Shown here one piece after another: positions 21,768 through 34,870 of a stretch of DNA of 64,000 bases; within the stretch, counting starts at the first letter, position 1, and every line of letters begins with the position of its first letter. The translations under genes were made by a program, and so were the position numbers. The DNA comes from Seiridium cupressi (taxonomy: Eukaryota; Ascomycota; Sordariomycetes; Amphisphaeriales; Sporocadaceae): positions 186,001 to 250,000 of the forward strand of contig JARVKI010000064.1 in assembly GCA_036674765.1 (NCBI GenBank). The letters are read 5' to 3'. A model generated the notes under the pieces. The model saw nothing but the letters and a program-made list of their open reading frames with translations. It was not told where the DNA came from and searched no databases.

Positions 21768-23871
21768 TTACTTGAGAGGATCATACACACGGTCCTTGAT
21801 CCACTTCGTCAAGGCAACATCACCCCATTCTTCCCACTCAACCCACTGCGACTCGGGAAGAGCACTCACGCCTTCCCTGCGGGCAGCCTTCATTACTTCG
21901 CGAGCAACGATGACGCTAGCATCTCTCACTCTCTCAATACGAGGGTAGATCAGACCCTTCTGGAGCTCCTCTGCATTGAGAGATTCGGACAGAGAGGCGG
22001 CGGCGATGTAGACCATCTCATCAGTGACCTTAGTGGCCTTGGAGAGAATAGCACCTAGACCAAGACCGGGGAAGACGTAGACGTTATTGCCTTGATTGGG
22101 ATAGTATGTGACAGCGCCTTCACTGTGCTTGACGTTGATGGGCGAGAACGGAGATCCTGAAGCGAAAATGACGGAGCCGTCTGTCCACTGGATAGCCTGC
22201 TCAAAGGTACACTCGGCCTTGGTCAGGGGGTTGCTGAGAGGGAAGAGGATGGGTCGACGTCCAACGCCGCCGGAATCAACCGAAGCCTTCAAGGCTCGGA
22301 CGACCGACTCGGTGAAGCAACCGAAGGTGGCGGTGAGGCCAACCAATGCTGAGGGCCGAACGTATTCAATGACTTCTTCGAGAGTCTTGAACTGGTGGCC
22401 ACCGTTGTCGGACCGGGCGAAGTACTTCTTGTGTTCGGCAAGTTTGTCACCACGGTCCCTGGTCACGAGACCCTTGGTGTCGACAAGCCAGAACTTGTCC
22501 TTGGCAGCTTGTTCCGAGAGACCACGTCGCGTGTAGTACTCGACCATCTGCTTAGCGACACCAACACCAGCGGACCCGGCACCCATGAAGACAAGGCGCT
22601 GCTCCTCGAGAGGCACGCCAGACAGGTTGACAGCGCCGATGTAACCGCCCAGGACGACGGCGCCGGTGCCTTGAATGTCATCATTGAAGCACTTGTACTG
22701 GTCGCGGTATCGTGCAAGGAAATTGAAGGCCTTCTCGGTTTCGAAGTCCTCAAACTGTATGAGCATGTTGGGGAAGACCTCGGTGGCAGCAGCCATGAAT
22801 TCATCCATGAACTCCTGCATGACCTCCGGAGACGGACGCTTGGCACGGAGACCGAGATACAGCGGGTCTCTCAAGTTGTCCTCATTTGCGGTACCGCAGT
22901 CCAAAACAATTGGCAGGGTCTTCTCGGGGTGGATACCCGCAGCGCCCGTGTATAGGGCTAGCTTTCCGATCTAGAAAAGTGGTTGTCAGCCTCCCATCGT
23001 TCGGTCCGGGAAAAGCCACAATATAAACTTACCGAAATACCCACACCATTTACACCAAGGTCGCCCAGACCAAGAATTCGAGATCCATCTGTCACGACAC
23101 AGATCTCCGGGTTGGCATGAGGCCAGTTTTGGAGGATGGTCTTCATCGACTTTCGCTGCTTAATCGAAATGTACAAAGCTTCAGGTCGTGTGTACAGGGT
23201 TGAGTATTGCAAGCAGACGTCGCCGATAGTGGGTGTGTATACCAACGGCATCAGCTCGCGCACATTGTCAATGAGCACACGGTAGAAGAGATCAACATTC
23301 TGGTCCTTGAGCGCAGACAAGTATAGGTACTTGTCAATGTTGGTCTGCCTCGAGTGGATCATCTTCATGCATCTCGCAACTTGTGTCTCAACGGTCTCCA
23401 TGGCATGGGGAAGCAGTCCAGTCAAGTTCTTGGACACGCGCTCTTCAGGGGTAAACGAGAGACCTGAGTATCAGTTAGTCTCTGTCGCAAGGAGCGTGAA
23501 GACCAAGGGCAGAAGGGAGGCAGTGCCGTACCTTTATTCCATAGAGGTTCCCGGAGGACTTGGTAGCCACAAGCCGACGACTGGGGGACATAGTCGGTGC
23601 TCCGGTGCTGTTGCACCTCGCCATAGTGATTTTGGGAGTAGCCACGGAGTCCGTCGAGAGCAGCCATCTTCATGCGGGCCTCAATAGCGTTGATATCGAC
23701 AGAAGACATTGGGTTGAACTGGGTCAGGGACCTCCGGGAACTTATAGACATGCGTTTGGAGACGGATGTGGAGGAGGAACGGGCAGAATTGATGGAAAAC
23801 GACGGACTTGAGGACCGTGGGGTGGAAAGTTCTGAGCTAGCTGTACTGTAGGTTGCAGAGTTGAACGCCAT
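21768..23871 (-). CDS. MAE1: malic enzyme (malate dehydrogenase, decarboxylating)
   Basis: The enzyme converts L-malate to pyruvate plus CO2 with reduction of NAD(P). Exons are 23532-23871, 23033-23463 and 21768-22970, with introns of 68 nt (GTACGG...CAG) and 62 nt (GTAAGT...TAG), giving 657 residues from the ATG at 23871. Family motifs are all present: ELMPLVYTPTIGDVC with the catalytic Tyr (about residue 187), VVTDGSRILGLGDLG, PIVLDCGTAN, the metal-binding FNDDIQGTG (about 350), the Rossmann GAGSAGVGVA (about 385), and FPLSNPL. A Ser/Arg-rich leader of about 54 residues before MSSVDINA looks like a mitochondrial presequence. A further in-frame ATG at 24273 would add 134 more residues of leader-like composition, so the true start is open (24273, 23871 or 23709). 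Cofactor preference cannot be decided by eye. Confidence 0.93.
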
Positions 23872-26800
23872 TGAACGTGGAGAAGGACGATGCACGACTG
23901 AAAAGAAAGGGGAGGGCCTCGGCCGGAGGTGGAGGCTGGCGCTGACAACAGGAGACTTGTGACAGGGCAACGAAGGTTCTTCGGGAAGACTCGTGGCAGT
24001 CAGACTAGGTGTGCAGGGTTGCCGGTGTTGGGTCGGATTAGGATTATGGTGGACGGTAGTAGAAGGCGAACTCGCGCTGCGGTCGAACTTTTGGTTGCTA
24101 GTGAAATCAAGCCTCCGCCTCGACGCTATTCCCGCCGTTCGACGTGGGCATTTTAATAAAATTCCCTTGGTCGAGCCAGTGGCCCCAGTCGAGGACCCTG
24201 CGCTGAGAATTCTAGCCATGCCGATATTGCCAGCTGTGACAAGGGGAAAGCAGCAGTTTCGTTGCGGTTTCATGCAACGTCAAACAGCCAGGTCGGTTCG
24301 CCGATTTTCTCTTGCTCCTGCTAGGTTGGATTCCGGGGGGAAAGCTCAACGATACGAAGGTAGGAAACTTCAGGAAGAGGTACCTAAGCTTCGACGCCCG
24401 CGGCAGGCTATCAGGGACCGCCAGATGCTCCAGAACTCAGTGGGACTCGGTCGACAGTGCCGTACCTCGATGCACCACTCGATGCGGAGGAAAACTTGTT
24501 GTGGTGGGATGAGATCAGCAGCTCATCGACAGACGGGGAAGGGATCGAGGGATCTAGCTGAGATTGGGATCATGGCATGGGCAGACGATGTCGCTTTGCT
24601 GCGGCCATCAATCTCCGGGTTTTCTTCTTCATCATGGCAGTCTCTGGTCCTAGAAGCAGATTTTTGTTGGGTCCATATATGGGGTTCGGGAGCTAAATTG
24701 GTGCCAAATGGTCGTGTCTGCTGCTGCAGGGTTCCGTTTTCCGGAGTTAGCAAGAGTCATCAAGTCGACGAATTTTTGTTGAATCTCTGGCGAACCTTCT
24801 TTGGGATCCAACATGGCGGACGAAATAAGCATGCGTCGGCAATGCAGCACGCTGATGTAAACCAATGATAACGCTGCAGCTACTGGACTTGGCGCCTTGA
24901 TAATGCAAGCTGCTGATTCCTGTTTCGCTCAACCCACGTCTCGCAGCTACTGGATGCTTTACCGTCTCACCGACCGCTCGGCTTGGGGTTAGCGGAGGCT
25001 GCACATCACATACATGGGACGTGGGGGAGAGGTGTTCGTCGGGGCTGGCACCGACTACACTACGGTATACTACTGTATGTAGCAATCGCCGCATCGGACA
25101 CCAACGGGCTGCGGGCCACCGTGGAGACATCCGCGCCTATGTAGGTTATCGTGAAGCTGGCTGCACTTGCCAAATACAGTCAAATTGGGCATCCCCACGA
25201 CACGTAGATTACGAGATGCCGTTGTTGCTTTTCAACATTGCCCCTCTACTCGGGGGCCTTGGGGCCCATGGCGAATGCTGAATAGGAGAAACCTAGATTC
25301 TAGAAAAAAATTCGGGGGCCCATTGGGCGCAATTGAGATTTGGGATTCCATGCTCGGGAGCTGCCCTCCCCTGTCACTGCATGTTTGTGGATTCCGTCCG
25401 ATCCATGCGCCAGGCCCCTGTCACCAAAATTCCCCCGGGTGGTGCCTGCATGAGTTTAGATTTCTAGCTTGCATCTTGCTGTGTCGAATGGATTCTAGAT
25501 CCAGCAGTCAGGTGCCTGAGATGACAGCATGGACCATCTTGAGTAGAGAGGTAGCCATTTCCAAAGTATGCATGACAGCTGTGGTAACGTTTGTGAATAC
25601 CTTTGGTGCACGAGCAGGATCAAGGATCGAAGATCTCCGTGTTCATTCGATTTCCAGCAGGAATCAGACGAAACCTTCCCAGAGGATGTTTCGAGCACGC
25701 GATAGCTTACGTTGAAGTTGGATCGTGGCTTCCGACTTCCTCCGATTTCTGCATGGTTAGGGCTTAGCTCTGATGCTTAAGCTCCACTGGCATCCCACAT
25801 CGTGCTTCCGGAAAAGCAAGCAAATGGCAAGTCCCAGAACCTCGCCCATATCGTATTGCCCGAAACATTATTCCTGATCTCCTGAGACACGGTGGAGATC
25901 AGCCTTGTGTGTCTGACGAGCGGCTCGACCATGCCGCAGGAACCGGCCCCACCGAGCTCAAACGTCGGCCGAGCTTCAGGATGGTTTTCGAATTCAATAC
26001 CTAGCTGACTATGGCCCGAGATATTAGCCCGACCCGACATCGTGGCAAGCCGTTTCGACGACCACAGGGGACATCAGCCCAGGCCAGAGCCGTTGGTGAC
26101 ATCTCTTGGCTGTCGGGAAGTCGGCGCAGCTGACCATCAAGCATGTCAGACCGACTACTCTCGTCCATCTGGATCGCTAACTACACAATCGCACTTCCTT
26201 TCCATCCCTCACGTGTGACCCGAAGCATTCCCTTGAATGCGCCGTCTGGTCCAATGAACGGTGATAACAGTGCTGACCAATTACATTGCACACCCATGCC
26301 CATGTCATACTTCTCAGCGAACATGCCGAGACCAGGATTTCCAGTACAGTGTCTCTCTCATCGGGACACGTGAATTTAATAGACCTCCTATGATCTCGGC
26401 TTCCGAGGTCCGTGCTGAGCCACCAGCTGAGTAGCTACCAGCTCGCCAACAGGGAGAATGATCATATTCTGTGCGCTGTATGAATGTTTGTCATGAGCTG
26501 ACACCGTGTTGCTGGCCCGTCAAATCTCTCGGGCCTCGCTTGTGAGACTCTCCGAGGCACTGCGAATGGCCTTAGACTAAAGATATCACGGTCTCGGCAC
26601 AACCACGCGGACTAAAGAGCCATATGAAAATGAGGAACACTCTATTTCGGTATTATACCCGAGGCTCGTGTGCCGTCGGCAGATTTGAGCATATGCGCCT
26701 GGTAGAGGCGCAGAAATTCCAACGAATCCGGTCGTCTTCATGTGTGCCAAGGAGAAAACAGTCCTCAGCTTCAATTAAGCCGCAAGCCTCCCGGCATAGA

Positions 26801-27541
26801 ACCTTATGTTATCGTCTTCGACCAAGATGTTTCCGATCTCCTCTGTAATCATAGTTTCCGATGCTAGCGATGGCTGCTCTTGACCTGGTTCATCCGAAGT
26901 AGACCACGTTCTTCATATCGGCCCGGATGATAAGCTCGCTCAAGGGTGCGTAGGCTTGCAGTGGATATAAGCTGCTATGAAAGACCCTTGAGGCCTGGCC
27001 CACAGCACCAACTTTCTTGAATAAGCAACAATTATGAAACGTCTATATCCACAGTGTTGAGTTCCATAATATGAGGTAGATCTGTACCCACAAGAGATGC
27101 TCTAGTCGATGATGGCCAACGTCACGCCTGCAATATGTTACGCATTCCGGGGTACGCATAGCCATTGGGACGAAAATTGCGGCCATCATTTCAATAGACA
27201 TAACATATTCGTTTGTAAAGTATATCATAGACAGGTAGTTGATAAGAGGAAGTTTTGTCTTGGCGTAGGTTGTAGTGTCGTATATGTACTGGGATATGAT
27301 TTCTGTCATGTTTGGCACGAGAACCATACACTTATCGCTTTTGTTCTTATAAAGAACCACACAGTCTTAGTCATGAATAGAATTAATTTTTTTTTTCTTA
27401 AAATTCTTTTTTGAAACATGTTCAAGTCATTACCCCATAGTTTTAATGTCATCAATATCTCATAACTCATCAGGTACGTAATCCTCTACATTCGTGTAGA
27501 CCGTGTCCAATCATCTCATTGAGGATTTCTGAAATCGGCAT
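23872..27541. other. 3.7-kb gene-poor interval
   Basis: The first 400 bp are the leader and promoter of malic enzyme and stay open in its frame. Beyond about 24300 no intact gene is recognised. On the minus strand near 25780-26370 short coding-like pieces follow one another in different frames (for example EFENHPEARPTFELGGAG and VQCNWSALLSPFIGPDG). They may be remains of a gene, but I cannot name a family. The last 500 bp, before the 27542 stop codon, are AT-rich. Confidence 0.35.
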
Positions 27542-30515
27542 CTATTCATACCTTCGCCACTCCTTCGTCGCGCGCTCGAATTCCGCATCAGCCCACTCGT
27601 TCCCCAACTGTTTTCGATCTTGGTCTAATCCCACCACTCTCTGATAATACTCCTGCTCCTTCTGCTTTCTCTTGTAAATCTTGGACCTGAAATACTCCAG
27701 GTCGTCATTCGCGATAGCTTCGCGCAAGTATCTGCGCATGCGCCCTGAGTAAAGCTGGCATGCGGCTAATTCGATCTTCTGGGAATCTTTGAAGAAGTCG
27801 GCCTGTAAACCAGTAGGGTCACGCCTAATTTCAGGCAGTATGACTTCGTCGAAGCATTCATCACAAACGGTACAGCCGGGAACCGAGCGCATAACATACC
27901 ACTTACGCTCGGACACGGGTCGGCTGCCGTAGCACTCTTCAACGTAGGACATCTCGTTGACTTTGTCAGCGAGGGCGCGGACATCTGGTGCACTGTTTCT
28001 CGCCAGTGCGATGTCTGACGTTGTTTCCATTAAATCCCAATATTCCAAGAAGCGCTTCCGGTCGGTGCCAGCATGGCCGTGTTGGCGCATGCAGCAGATT
28101 CCGCTCTTGGCTTCTGCTGGTGAGTCCATAGGTACGAAGACGCCCGAGAGGTTGGGCAGCAGCGTCTCGATACTCTTGGCGCAGTGATGGCACAGCTTGA
28201 AGGCACGTACAGGCTGCTGCGTCACGGGGTCCTTGATAGTGTACCAGATTCGAAATGCAACTTGGTCCCCAGAGCAAGCCTGGTGGGATGCTGTCACATT
28301 GTTCAAGCCTTGAAACATGCGCAAGTCCGGCTTTTGGTATCTGTGGATCAACAGCCATGCAATATGGTACCACGTAGAAGCACCGAAATCGCACTTGAGG
28401 GGTCGATCAAGTGGCCGAAATGGTGCTGGCACAAAAGCGTTCCTCCATTGCGTGTTTCCAAATGCCGACTGATAACAGGACGGGCAAATGTTGAAATTAT
28501 TGCACTTGGGCAACGTAAGCCAGTCCACATGCCCTGCCTCCTCCCGGGTTCGAGAGCATTCGGGCAGGTTAGGCAACTCGCCTTTGTAGCCTTCAGAGTA
28601 TCTTCTGTAAGAAGCATGGTCCTCTGGTTGGACACCGTCCTTATATGGATCAAACTTGGGCGGTTGCCAGGTCCGCTTTGGAGGACTTGATCCAGACGGC
28701 GTCGAAGATGACGAGTACGAGTTGGACCGAGACTCAGCAACCACGCGCGCCTTGTGTGGTACTGGCATGGCCGCAAATCTTCGGTCGGTGGGGCTCTCTG
28801 CATCCCTGGATGCCGCAACAGCGGCTGCCGTAATCACAGGTATTGCGATGGGGGCAGCGGAGCTCAACGCCGATCGTGCTGTGGAGGCCCGTGACAACGG
28901 TCTCGGGGGAAGCTCCTCTTCCGCGGCGTGTTTCGGCTCAGTCTTCTGATAATTGACTGGGAAAGTAGCGCTACGAGGGCTCCGTGACATATTGCTTTCG
29001 TGATGCTCAAGAAAAAACTCTCCCTGAGATCCCCGGGGAGATGCTAGTGGCGTGCTCGGTTTCGATCTCCTCCCCAGCGGTTTGGCATCTGAGGGAGTTG
29101 CCAGATGACCGTTGCGTTCTTCGCGGACAAACGATGTGCGCCGCCGGCGTGGTCCTCGGCGCTGTGGTTCTTCTTCACTCGAATACCGGGAGTCCTGGTA
29201 GGGGGGTGACTCCCCTTTACCCCTGAAGCTTGAGGACCGCAGCTTGGGAGACTCGCGATCTGGTCGCGAAGTCGCCGAAGACGAGTTGGTCCGGCTGGTC
29301 CTAGATGGACGCTCCGAGTTTTGCCGGGGCCTGTCATATCCAGAATATTCTCTATCATAACCCACAGAGCCTTCCTTTGACGTCCTCCGCACATTCCGCG
29401 GCGTCTCAGGGGCCTTCCTAGGACCTGCTGGGCCTGCTGAAAACGGTCGCGCATGGCTCTCGTCAGGCCTTCGCGAATACCGCTTCTCGCGGGCACTCTC
29501 AGGCTCATTCGTCCTGGTTCGTCCTTGGTTAGAAGTCTGTGCGCCACTGTAGTCATAGTAGGCGCGATCGCGCCCTTTGGTAGCATTTATAACAATGTCG
29601 GGTGACAACATTGATTCCTCGCGACGCCGTTGTGGGCCCAGGCGAGGTAAAAAATAGTCATTTGTCCCGGATTCTCGACCTGTTGCAGACTTGGACCGCC
29701 GAATATCCTCGCGTCTGGCATCAGTGCGGGCACCACTGCGGGCATCGCTGCGCTCGTTCCGATCAAGGTCGGTGACTATAGCAGGTAGCTCTTCCAACTT
29801 GCTCTTACGCCTCTCCCGGTTAGGTCGCTTTTCGCCTTCTTCCCGTGTAGGCTTAGGCTTGGGCTTGTCTTTGTCCTCCTCTCCCTCCGTTGGGACTATG
29901 ACATATTTGCGGCAAGTGTTTGCCTCGTATGTGTCATCTTCTTTGTTTGGGGCAGGCTTTTCGTCTTTGGCCCCTACTCGCCTAGCCCTGGCAGCCTTCC
30001 TCAGCTCGTCAAGCGGCTCGTCCAGTGAAGGGGACGAATTCTCGACGATGACGAACCGGCGCTCGGTATTGTACTCATGTGTGTTCTCAAGAACATGCTC
30101 TTGGTCTCGTGCCCCGGGGTGCTGGGGCTCCTCATGGGGGTAAGCCGAGGCAATCGACCCATGTTCCTTTTCGAGTGCTTCATTCTCGTCTTCGACTGTC
30201 GGTTTTGGCGGACAGAATGAGCGACGTCTGAGCGCGAGAGGATATTTGGTTGAATGAGAGAACCTGGGCACGGAACTGTCGTTGTGAGACTGTGAAGAAC
30301 TACAACGCACAGCTTGTCTCAGTATCTATCATCATGGTGGCCGTGCTGAGCTTGTACCCCGCCGTCCATTGAATCATCGGCAATCTAAGCGACGACGTGG
30401 GTGGGATGAGCTAGTGATAGCGGGCGACTTACAGCTTGGGTTCCGGGGTTCTTGCTCTTGAGTTTGCCCAGTAACCGTTTTCCAAGAATTCACCAATGTC
30501 GACTCGTTCGCGCAT
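27542..30515 (-). CDS. conserved fungal Cys-rich protein of unknown function
   Basis: Two exons (30433-30515 and 27542-30275; intron 157 nt, GTAAGT...CAG) encode 938 residues starting MRERVDIGEFLENGYWANS. The splice was chosen because it puts exon 1 in frame with KLSVPRFSHSTKYPLALRRR. Residues up to about 560 are disordered and very rich in Arg, Ser, Glu and Pro. The last 360 residues are folded and Cys-rich: LPECSRTREEAGHVDW, then PKCNNFNICPSCYQSAFG, then CDFGASTWYHIAWLL, CHHCAKS, CCMRQHGH and CTVCDECFDEVILPE. These CxxC/CxxxH pairs could bind several zinc ions. The protein ends in a charged helical segment. It resembles uncharacterised, widely conserved ascomycete proteins. No catalytic motif is seen and no function is proposed. 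Confidence 0.82.
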
Positions 30516-31470
30516 TTTGCTGGTAGGGCGTCGTGAATGATGCACTTAGATCATGGCAGGCTAGGGCCGGTTGTGATGATAGCGGCAGATGCAGCTTTAC
30601 AGCGCCTCAGCTCCGCAGCCTTATGGTTCGCAAGGTCGTATTGTCTCAGCAGCGGACGAATCCCCTCGGCAGACGTCTACCACTCTTGCGCAAGGGTGTG
30701 TGAAGACAGGGCGAAGGTAGCGAATGGCAGCGACTGAGGGGTTGAGTAAGTTTTCACACGAAAACAAGAGGTGATCAGCAGTAAATTGTTTTGTTTTCAG
30801 ACAATGTCAGACTGGGGCTTGGGTGTGAGGGTCCTCCCGGGGCTTATGTCTTCAAGTGTGGGTACAAGATCAACCTTGACTAGCATGGTCCAGCACGGGG
30901 ACGAGGCGGTGCTTTATCGTAATGTTGAATGATAGCATACACCAAGGACTCTACCCTGAGCGACTCCTCGGTGTCGAGATTCGAACAGCTCATTATTCAT
31001 CTGATCGGTGGCAGGCGCGCACTCGACCGCCGGCTTCGCTGCACGACAGTCACTGATTTAGGCCACGGCGCTAAACGCTGTTGATGAGAAGCCTCATATG
31101 CAGTGCGAGCGTTGCAAGCTGCGGGGGCCATAGCCAGGCGGCCAGGTGTGTCTCGATGAGGACAGAGCACGGCGGAGACTACGTTGTTTCGGGCTTATCG
31201 TGGCCGTGGAGGATCAAATATAGGTGGGGACAAGGGGTATTCGAAGCTTCCATGGAGCTCAAGCGCCATCTTGCCCCTCACTAAAAGTGGTGAATACGAT
31301 TCTGGACCATGTATGTATTTCCCACCACGACGTTCAACTGTCTTCTGCTACGTACGGTACAGGTGATCGTCCTCGCAGTGGCAGGTATCCGTTGCCACCG
31401 TTGAAATCTGTGAGCTGCGCCTTGCTCAACCCACTGCTCGTATGTGTGTGCACCCAGGGTACATTGTACC
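30516..31470. other. upstream region of the Cys-rich protein gene
   Basis: Nearly 1 kb contains the promoter side of the 27542-30515 gene (TTTTGTTTTC-type pyrimidine runs near 30780) and otherwise short unrelated frames. No gene is supported. Confidence 0.35.
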
Positions 31471-34310
31471 CACTCACTCGTAGTGTCGCTGCTTCATTCG
31501 CCCACGCAGAATTTCTGCGGACAGCGCAGCGTAGTCGGGCGTCTGGTCAGCGGCCGTCAGATATGGTCTTGTGGACGTGCCTTCCATCCGCGGTGACCTC
31601 CCGGCAGCTGAGCCCATTGACAGCAGACGGTGCTCCCAGATAATCTTGTGGAACCAGACAACGGATAGTTGCGAACAGTCTGCAGTTTTCTTGCTGTAAG
31701 CTTTGGCCATGTCTGTCTCGTTGTCACTTTTTGGTATGATTGAGCCCTGATCGCCGACGTGGAATGGCGGTCGGTCGCTCATGTTGAACAGTTCCTTTTG
31801 CATAGTTGCCTGAGAATCATCCGGCAGAGTAACGCCGCAGATGAGACCCCTGTCGTCGACTGAAGATCCGGAAGTTTTCTGCCAATCCTCCTCGACTCAT
31901 TAAGTATACTAATGCATTCAATAGGGTAATGATACCCACCTGTATGCATGAGAATTGCCGCAGACAGCGACATGCCGTTGTGGCTATGAAGTCATCCACC
32001 AAGAGCCGCTTAGTTGACACACTAATGTAGAGCAAAGCTCGAATATGCGCCTCGATACGCACACACGCGTCTGATGCCTTGACAATCGCTCGATTGTGTT
32101 CATAAACTTACACTCGGCGTACCAGAATGCCTCCATGCTCCATAGTTACGGCGACCACTCCATTTGTGTGCCACCTCGCAAGGTACTCTGTATGTCTACC
32201 CATATATAGTCGCACGATGCTTGCAAAACACGTTTGTAGCCATAGATGACTGACTTCCTGTGGTCGTCACTCTTGTAATGAGAACCGTTCCTGGCATCGG
32301 CGCACCAATACTTGCTATGCAAGCCAAGTTGCGATAGCTCCCTTTGCTGAGCCGATCAAAGGATGCCAAACAACAAACTTTTCCTTGCCAATGCGGAGAA
32401 AAGTTGCCACGACAAGTGTAACCCCTTTCTATAGGTCAAATTGTCAGAGTATGAGGACCCAAAAGCAGAGGGACATATCCGAAGGGAAACCAAAAGCGCC
32501 ACAGGTTTCCAGCGCCTTCACAATGATTTAAGATGGCCTCACATCAGACCATGTCACCAGACCGTGCTCGAACCCAGTCTCGATCGTTCCGATTGAGATA
32601 GCAAACTTAGATAGTGTATCGACATACCCGAATATCGGAGAGGTCCAATGCCAAACCTTTAGGTGTAAGCGGGATCCTGCGAGTGTTTCGCCGAGCAGGG
32701 CTATTGAGGCTCTGTACATACTCGATTGGATCTCGGTCATGCTTTGGGTAGAACTGATGGGGAACTGTCTTGGGCCCGAGCAACACAACGGTGCGGCATC
32801 GCAAGTCTTTGTGTCGTATTCAACTTGTCCTCGGTAGACAGCCATGAGATATCGAAGGATAGTGGCATAAAGAAGTCACAAGTTCATGTCATTCAAATCT
32901 CAGCAGCGTGTCTGATGAGCACGCGAGCGTTACACAATTGCATCAAAGGGCCTCTCTCGGCAATCTGTGTTTGACGAGCTCAGTGATCAGATAGCGTGCC
33001 GAGTCCATTCGAGGACGGGCATAATCATCCCAATTTTGATTTGCTAAGACGATCATACCTAGAGGGTATTATTCGTCGCATAACGACCAAAGACAGCCTT
33101 GCTTTCGCCCTACTATAGTTTGTTTGCTAGAACAGCACGTGGGATGCCGTTGTGCAGAAGTTTTGGAAATGTCAAAGCCGGCACTGCAATAACCACACAA
33201 CCATGGTGCTCCGCCGCTGTTATCAGCCGAACATTAGAGTAACCGTTATATCCCGAGTCACCAAGTAGCTTCTTCATTCAATGATGCATGATCTCGAGGA
33301 CAACTCACCACCGCCATTTCTGTGTTTGTGTAAGCTCTTCACGATAGGGTGAGCAGACTGTGATCGAACCAGATGACCTTGGTTGAATACCGAAATCATC
33401 ATTGACGGTCTGTTGATCAACCTAAGAGTCTCCTGACCGATTCCAGCATGGGTGTCGAAATTTCCTTTTAGACCGTAAGGCGATTGAGAATAACCCGCGG
33501 ACATTCCTCACAGAAGTTACTCATGAACCGCCCAAGCATTCCCAGGGCTATGATGCAGCTAAAACGTTCCTTGTAATAGTACAGTTTCCTTTGGGCAGTT
33601 CTGGGGCGGCATGCTGTTGCACTATCCTGGCAGCCTGTTCAGATCTTGCTTGTACTCCTTCCTTTTCAGGTACGAAAATTTGTTGGGCTAGTGAGTCGAG
33701 AGTCCATGCTTTGTGATACTAGCAATCTTTCGACATCACTTCCCGGAAACCACGTTATGCTTAGCAGCGGTGCCTTTGGGCCGCGAATTAGCGATGGGAC
33801 AACATTGTCAACAATGGGGCGTAATGCAAATAAGCAAAGCGGCCGCAGAGCCGTAGGTTCTCTTGATCCACTGCTATCGCACCTCAAGGACGGCACCGAC
33901 GTCAATGGCCCAATAATGCCGTGATACGACGGGCGCCTGCTGTTCGATCATCCATGGCGATTCGGATTTTTGAAAATGTGCCTCGTGCAACTATTGTGTC
34001 CCCACCTTTGAGCGTGCTTACAAACTCCTGGCACTATTCAGTGCTCCCATCAGTCTATGCTGACACGACTTAGAGAGAACCGAAGTCGCCTTCGAAGTTG
34101 GCAACTCGTCCCACAAGCTCCTCGGTCTACACACACACATGTTTACCTGTGCAAGTGAAGTGATTTTCTCCGGATGAGCCGCTTGATCGTGTAGGCCTTT
34201 GTAAAGCAGTACTCATCAAGCTGTAGATACTCCTAGGAGGCCTTCAGGACAATGCGGCAGTGGTGTTGTTTGCAGACTTACAGGGAAAGGGTAAGTTGAC
34301 CATACTAACA
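31471..34310 (-). pseudogene. decayed coding region, family not recognised
   Basis: On the minus strand, protein-like segments occur in a consistent order but in changing frames, with stops between them. Near 34230-33900 are EYLQLDEYCFTKAYTIKRLI and FVSTLKGGDTIVARGTF. Near 33500-33280 is SPYGLKGNFDTHAGIG. Near 33250-33120 are NVRLITAAEHHGCVVIAVP and FPKLLHNGIPRAVL. Near 32860-32600 are MAVYRGQVEYDTKTCDAAP and, one frame over, LLGPKTVPHQFYPKHDRDP. Near 32200-31820 is VVAVTMEHGGILVRRV. The amino-acid composition and segment lengths look like former exons of one or two genes. I do not recognise the family, and some segments may be chance frames. Confidence 0.3.
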
Positions 34311-34870
34311 TCTCCTGTCTTAGAGTGCAATTTGTGGAGTGTATGAAGCATTAGAAGTTGATGGGTAAAAGAGAGGATATTTGATGTTTGGATAAGTAAT
34401 CGATAAGGAGATGTAAGTTAGAAGTCTTGGCAATAAATGAGCTGATAGCTGGGTATTGAGTGACGCAATCGGTCTTGTGTCGTTCCCTTTAGAGAAAACA
34501 CGCCATCAGCGATGTTGTTTGGCTAACGTTACCTGCGTATTCGTTGTAACTTTGGACACATCTCTCATCGCTTGTTATGGACTTTGATGTAGATGCATTA
34601 CTGATTTAATTATATTATGTAGCTCTGCTACTATCGTGTGGGCCGGGGTTCGATTTCTCGGAATGAAACCGTTGATTGGACGTCCAGTTCCTGCTCTGCC
34701 TACACACAATGGACGCTGCTTTCAACAGGACTGCGACCCCAGAGAATGAACAGAACAACTGGAATACAGAGCCGAACTGCATTGTTTCCAGCAACTCGGC
34801 TGTAGCGGACGCTGTAGGCAGAGACAATCCACAGCACCCAACGCAAGGACCAAGGACCAAGGCCGCATCC
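34311..34870. other. spacer before PGA2
   Basis: This interval holds the 3' flank of PGA2. It is partly AT-rich (near 34570-34620). A TTCGA-containing stretch at 34645-34665 resembles a tRNA T-arm, but no acceptor or anticodon arm pairs with it. Confidence 0.35.

Noticed and set aside
30276..30310. start of the Cys-rich protein at 30310
   Set aside because: That codon is not ATG. A spliced model with ATG at 30515 joins in frame with good sites.
34640..34670. tRNA-like T-arm (GGTTCGATTTC)
   Set aside because: No matching acceptor, D or anticodon arms pair around it.
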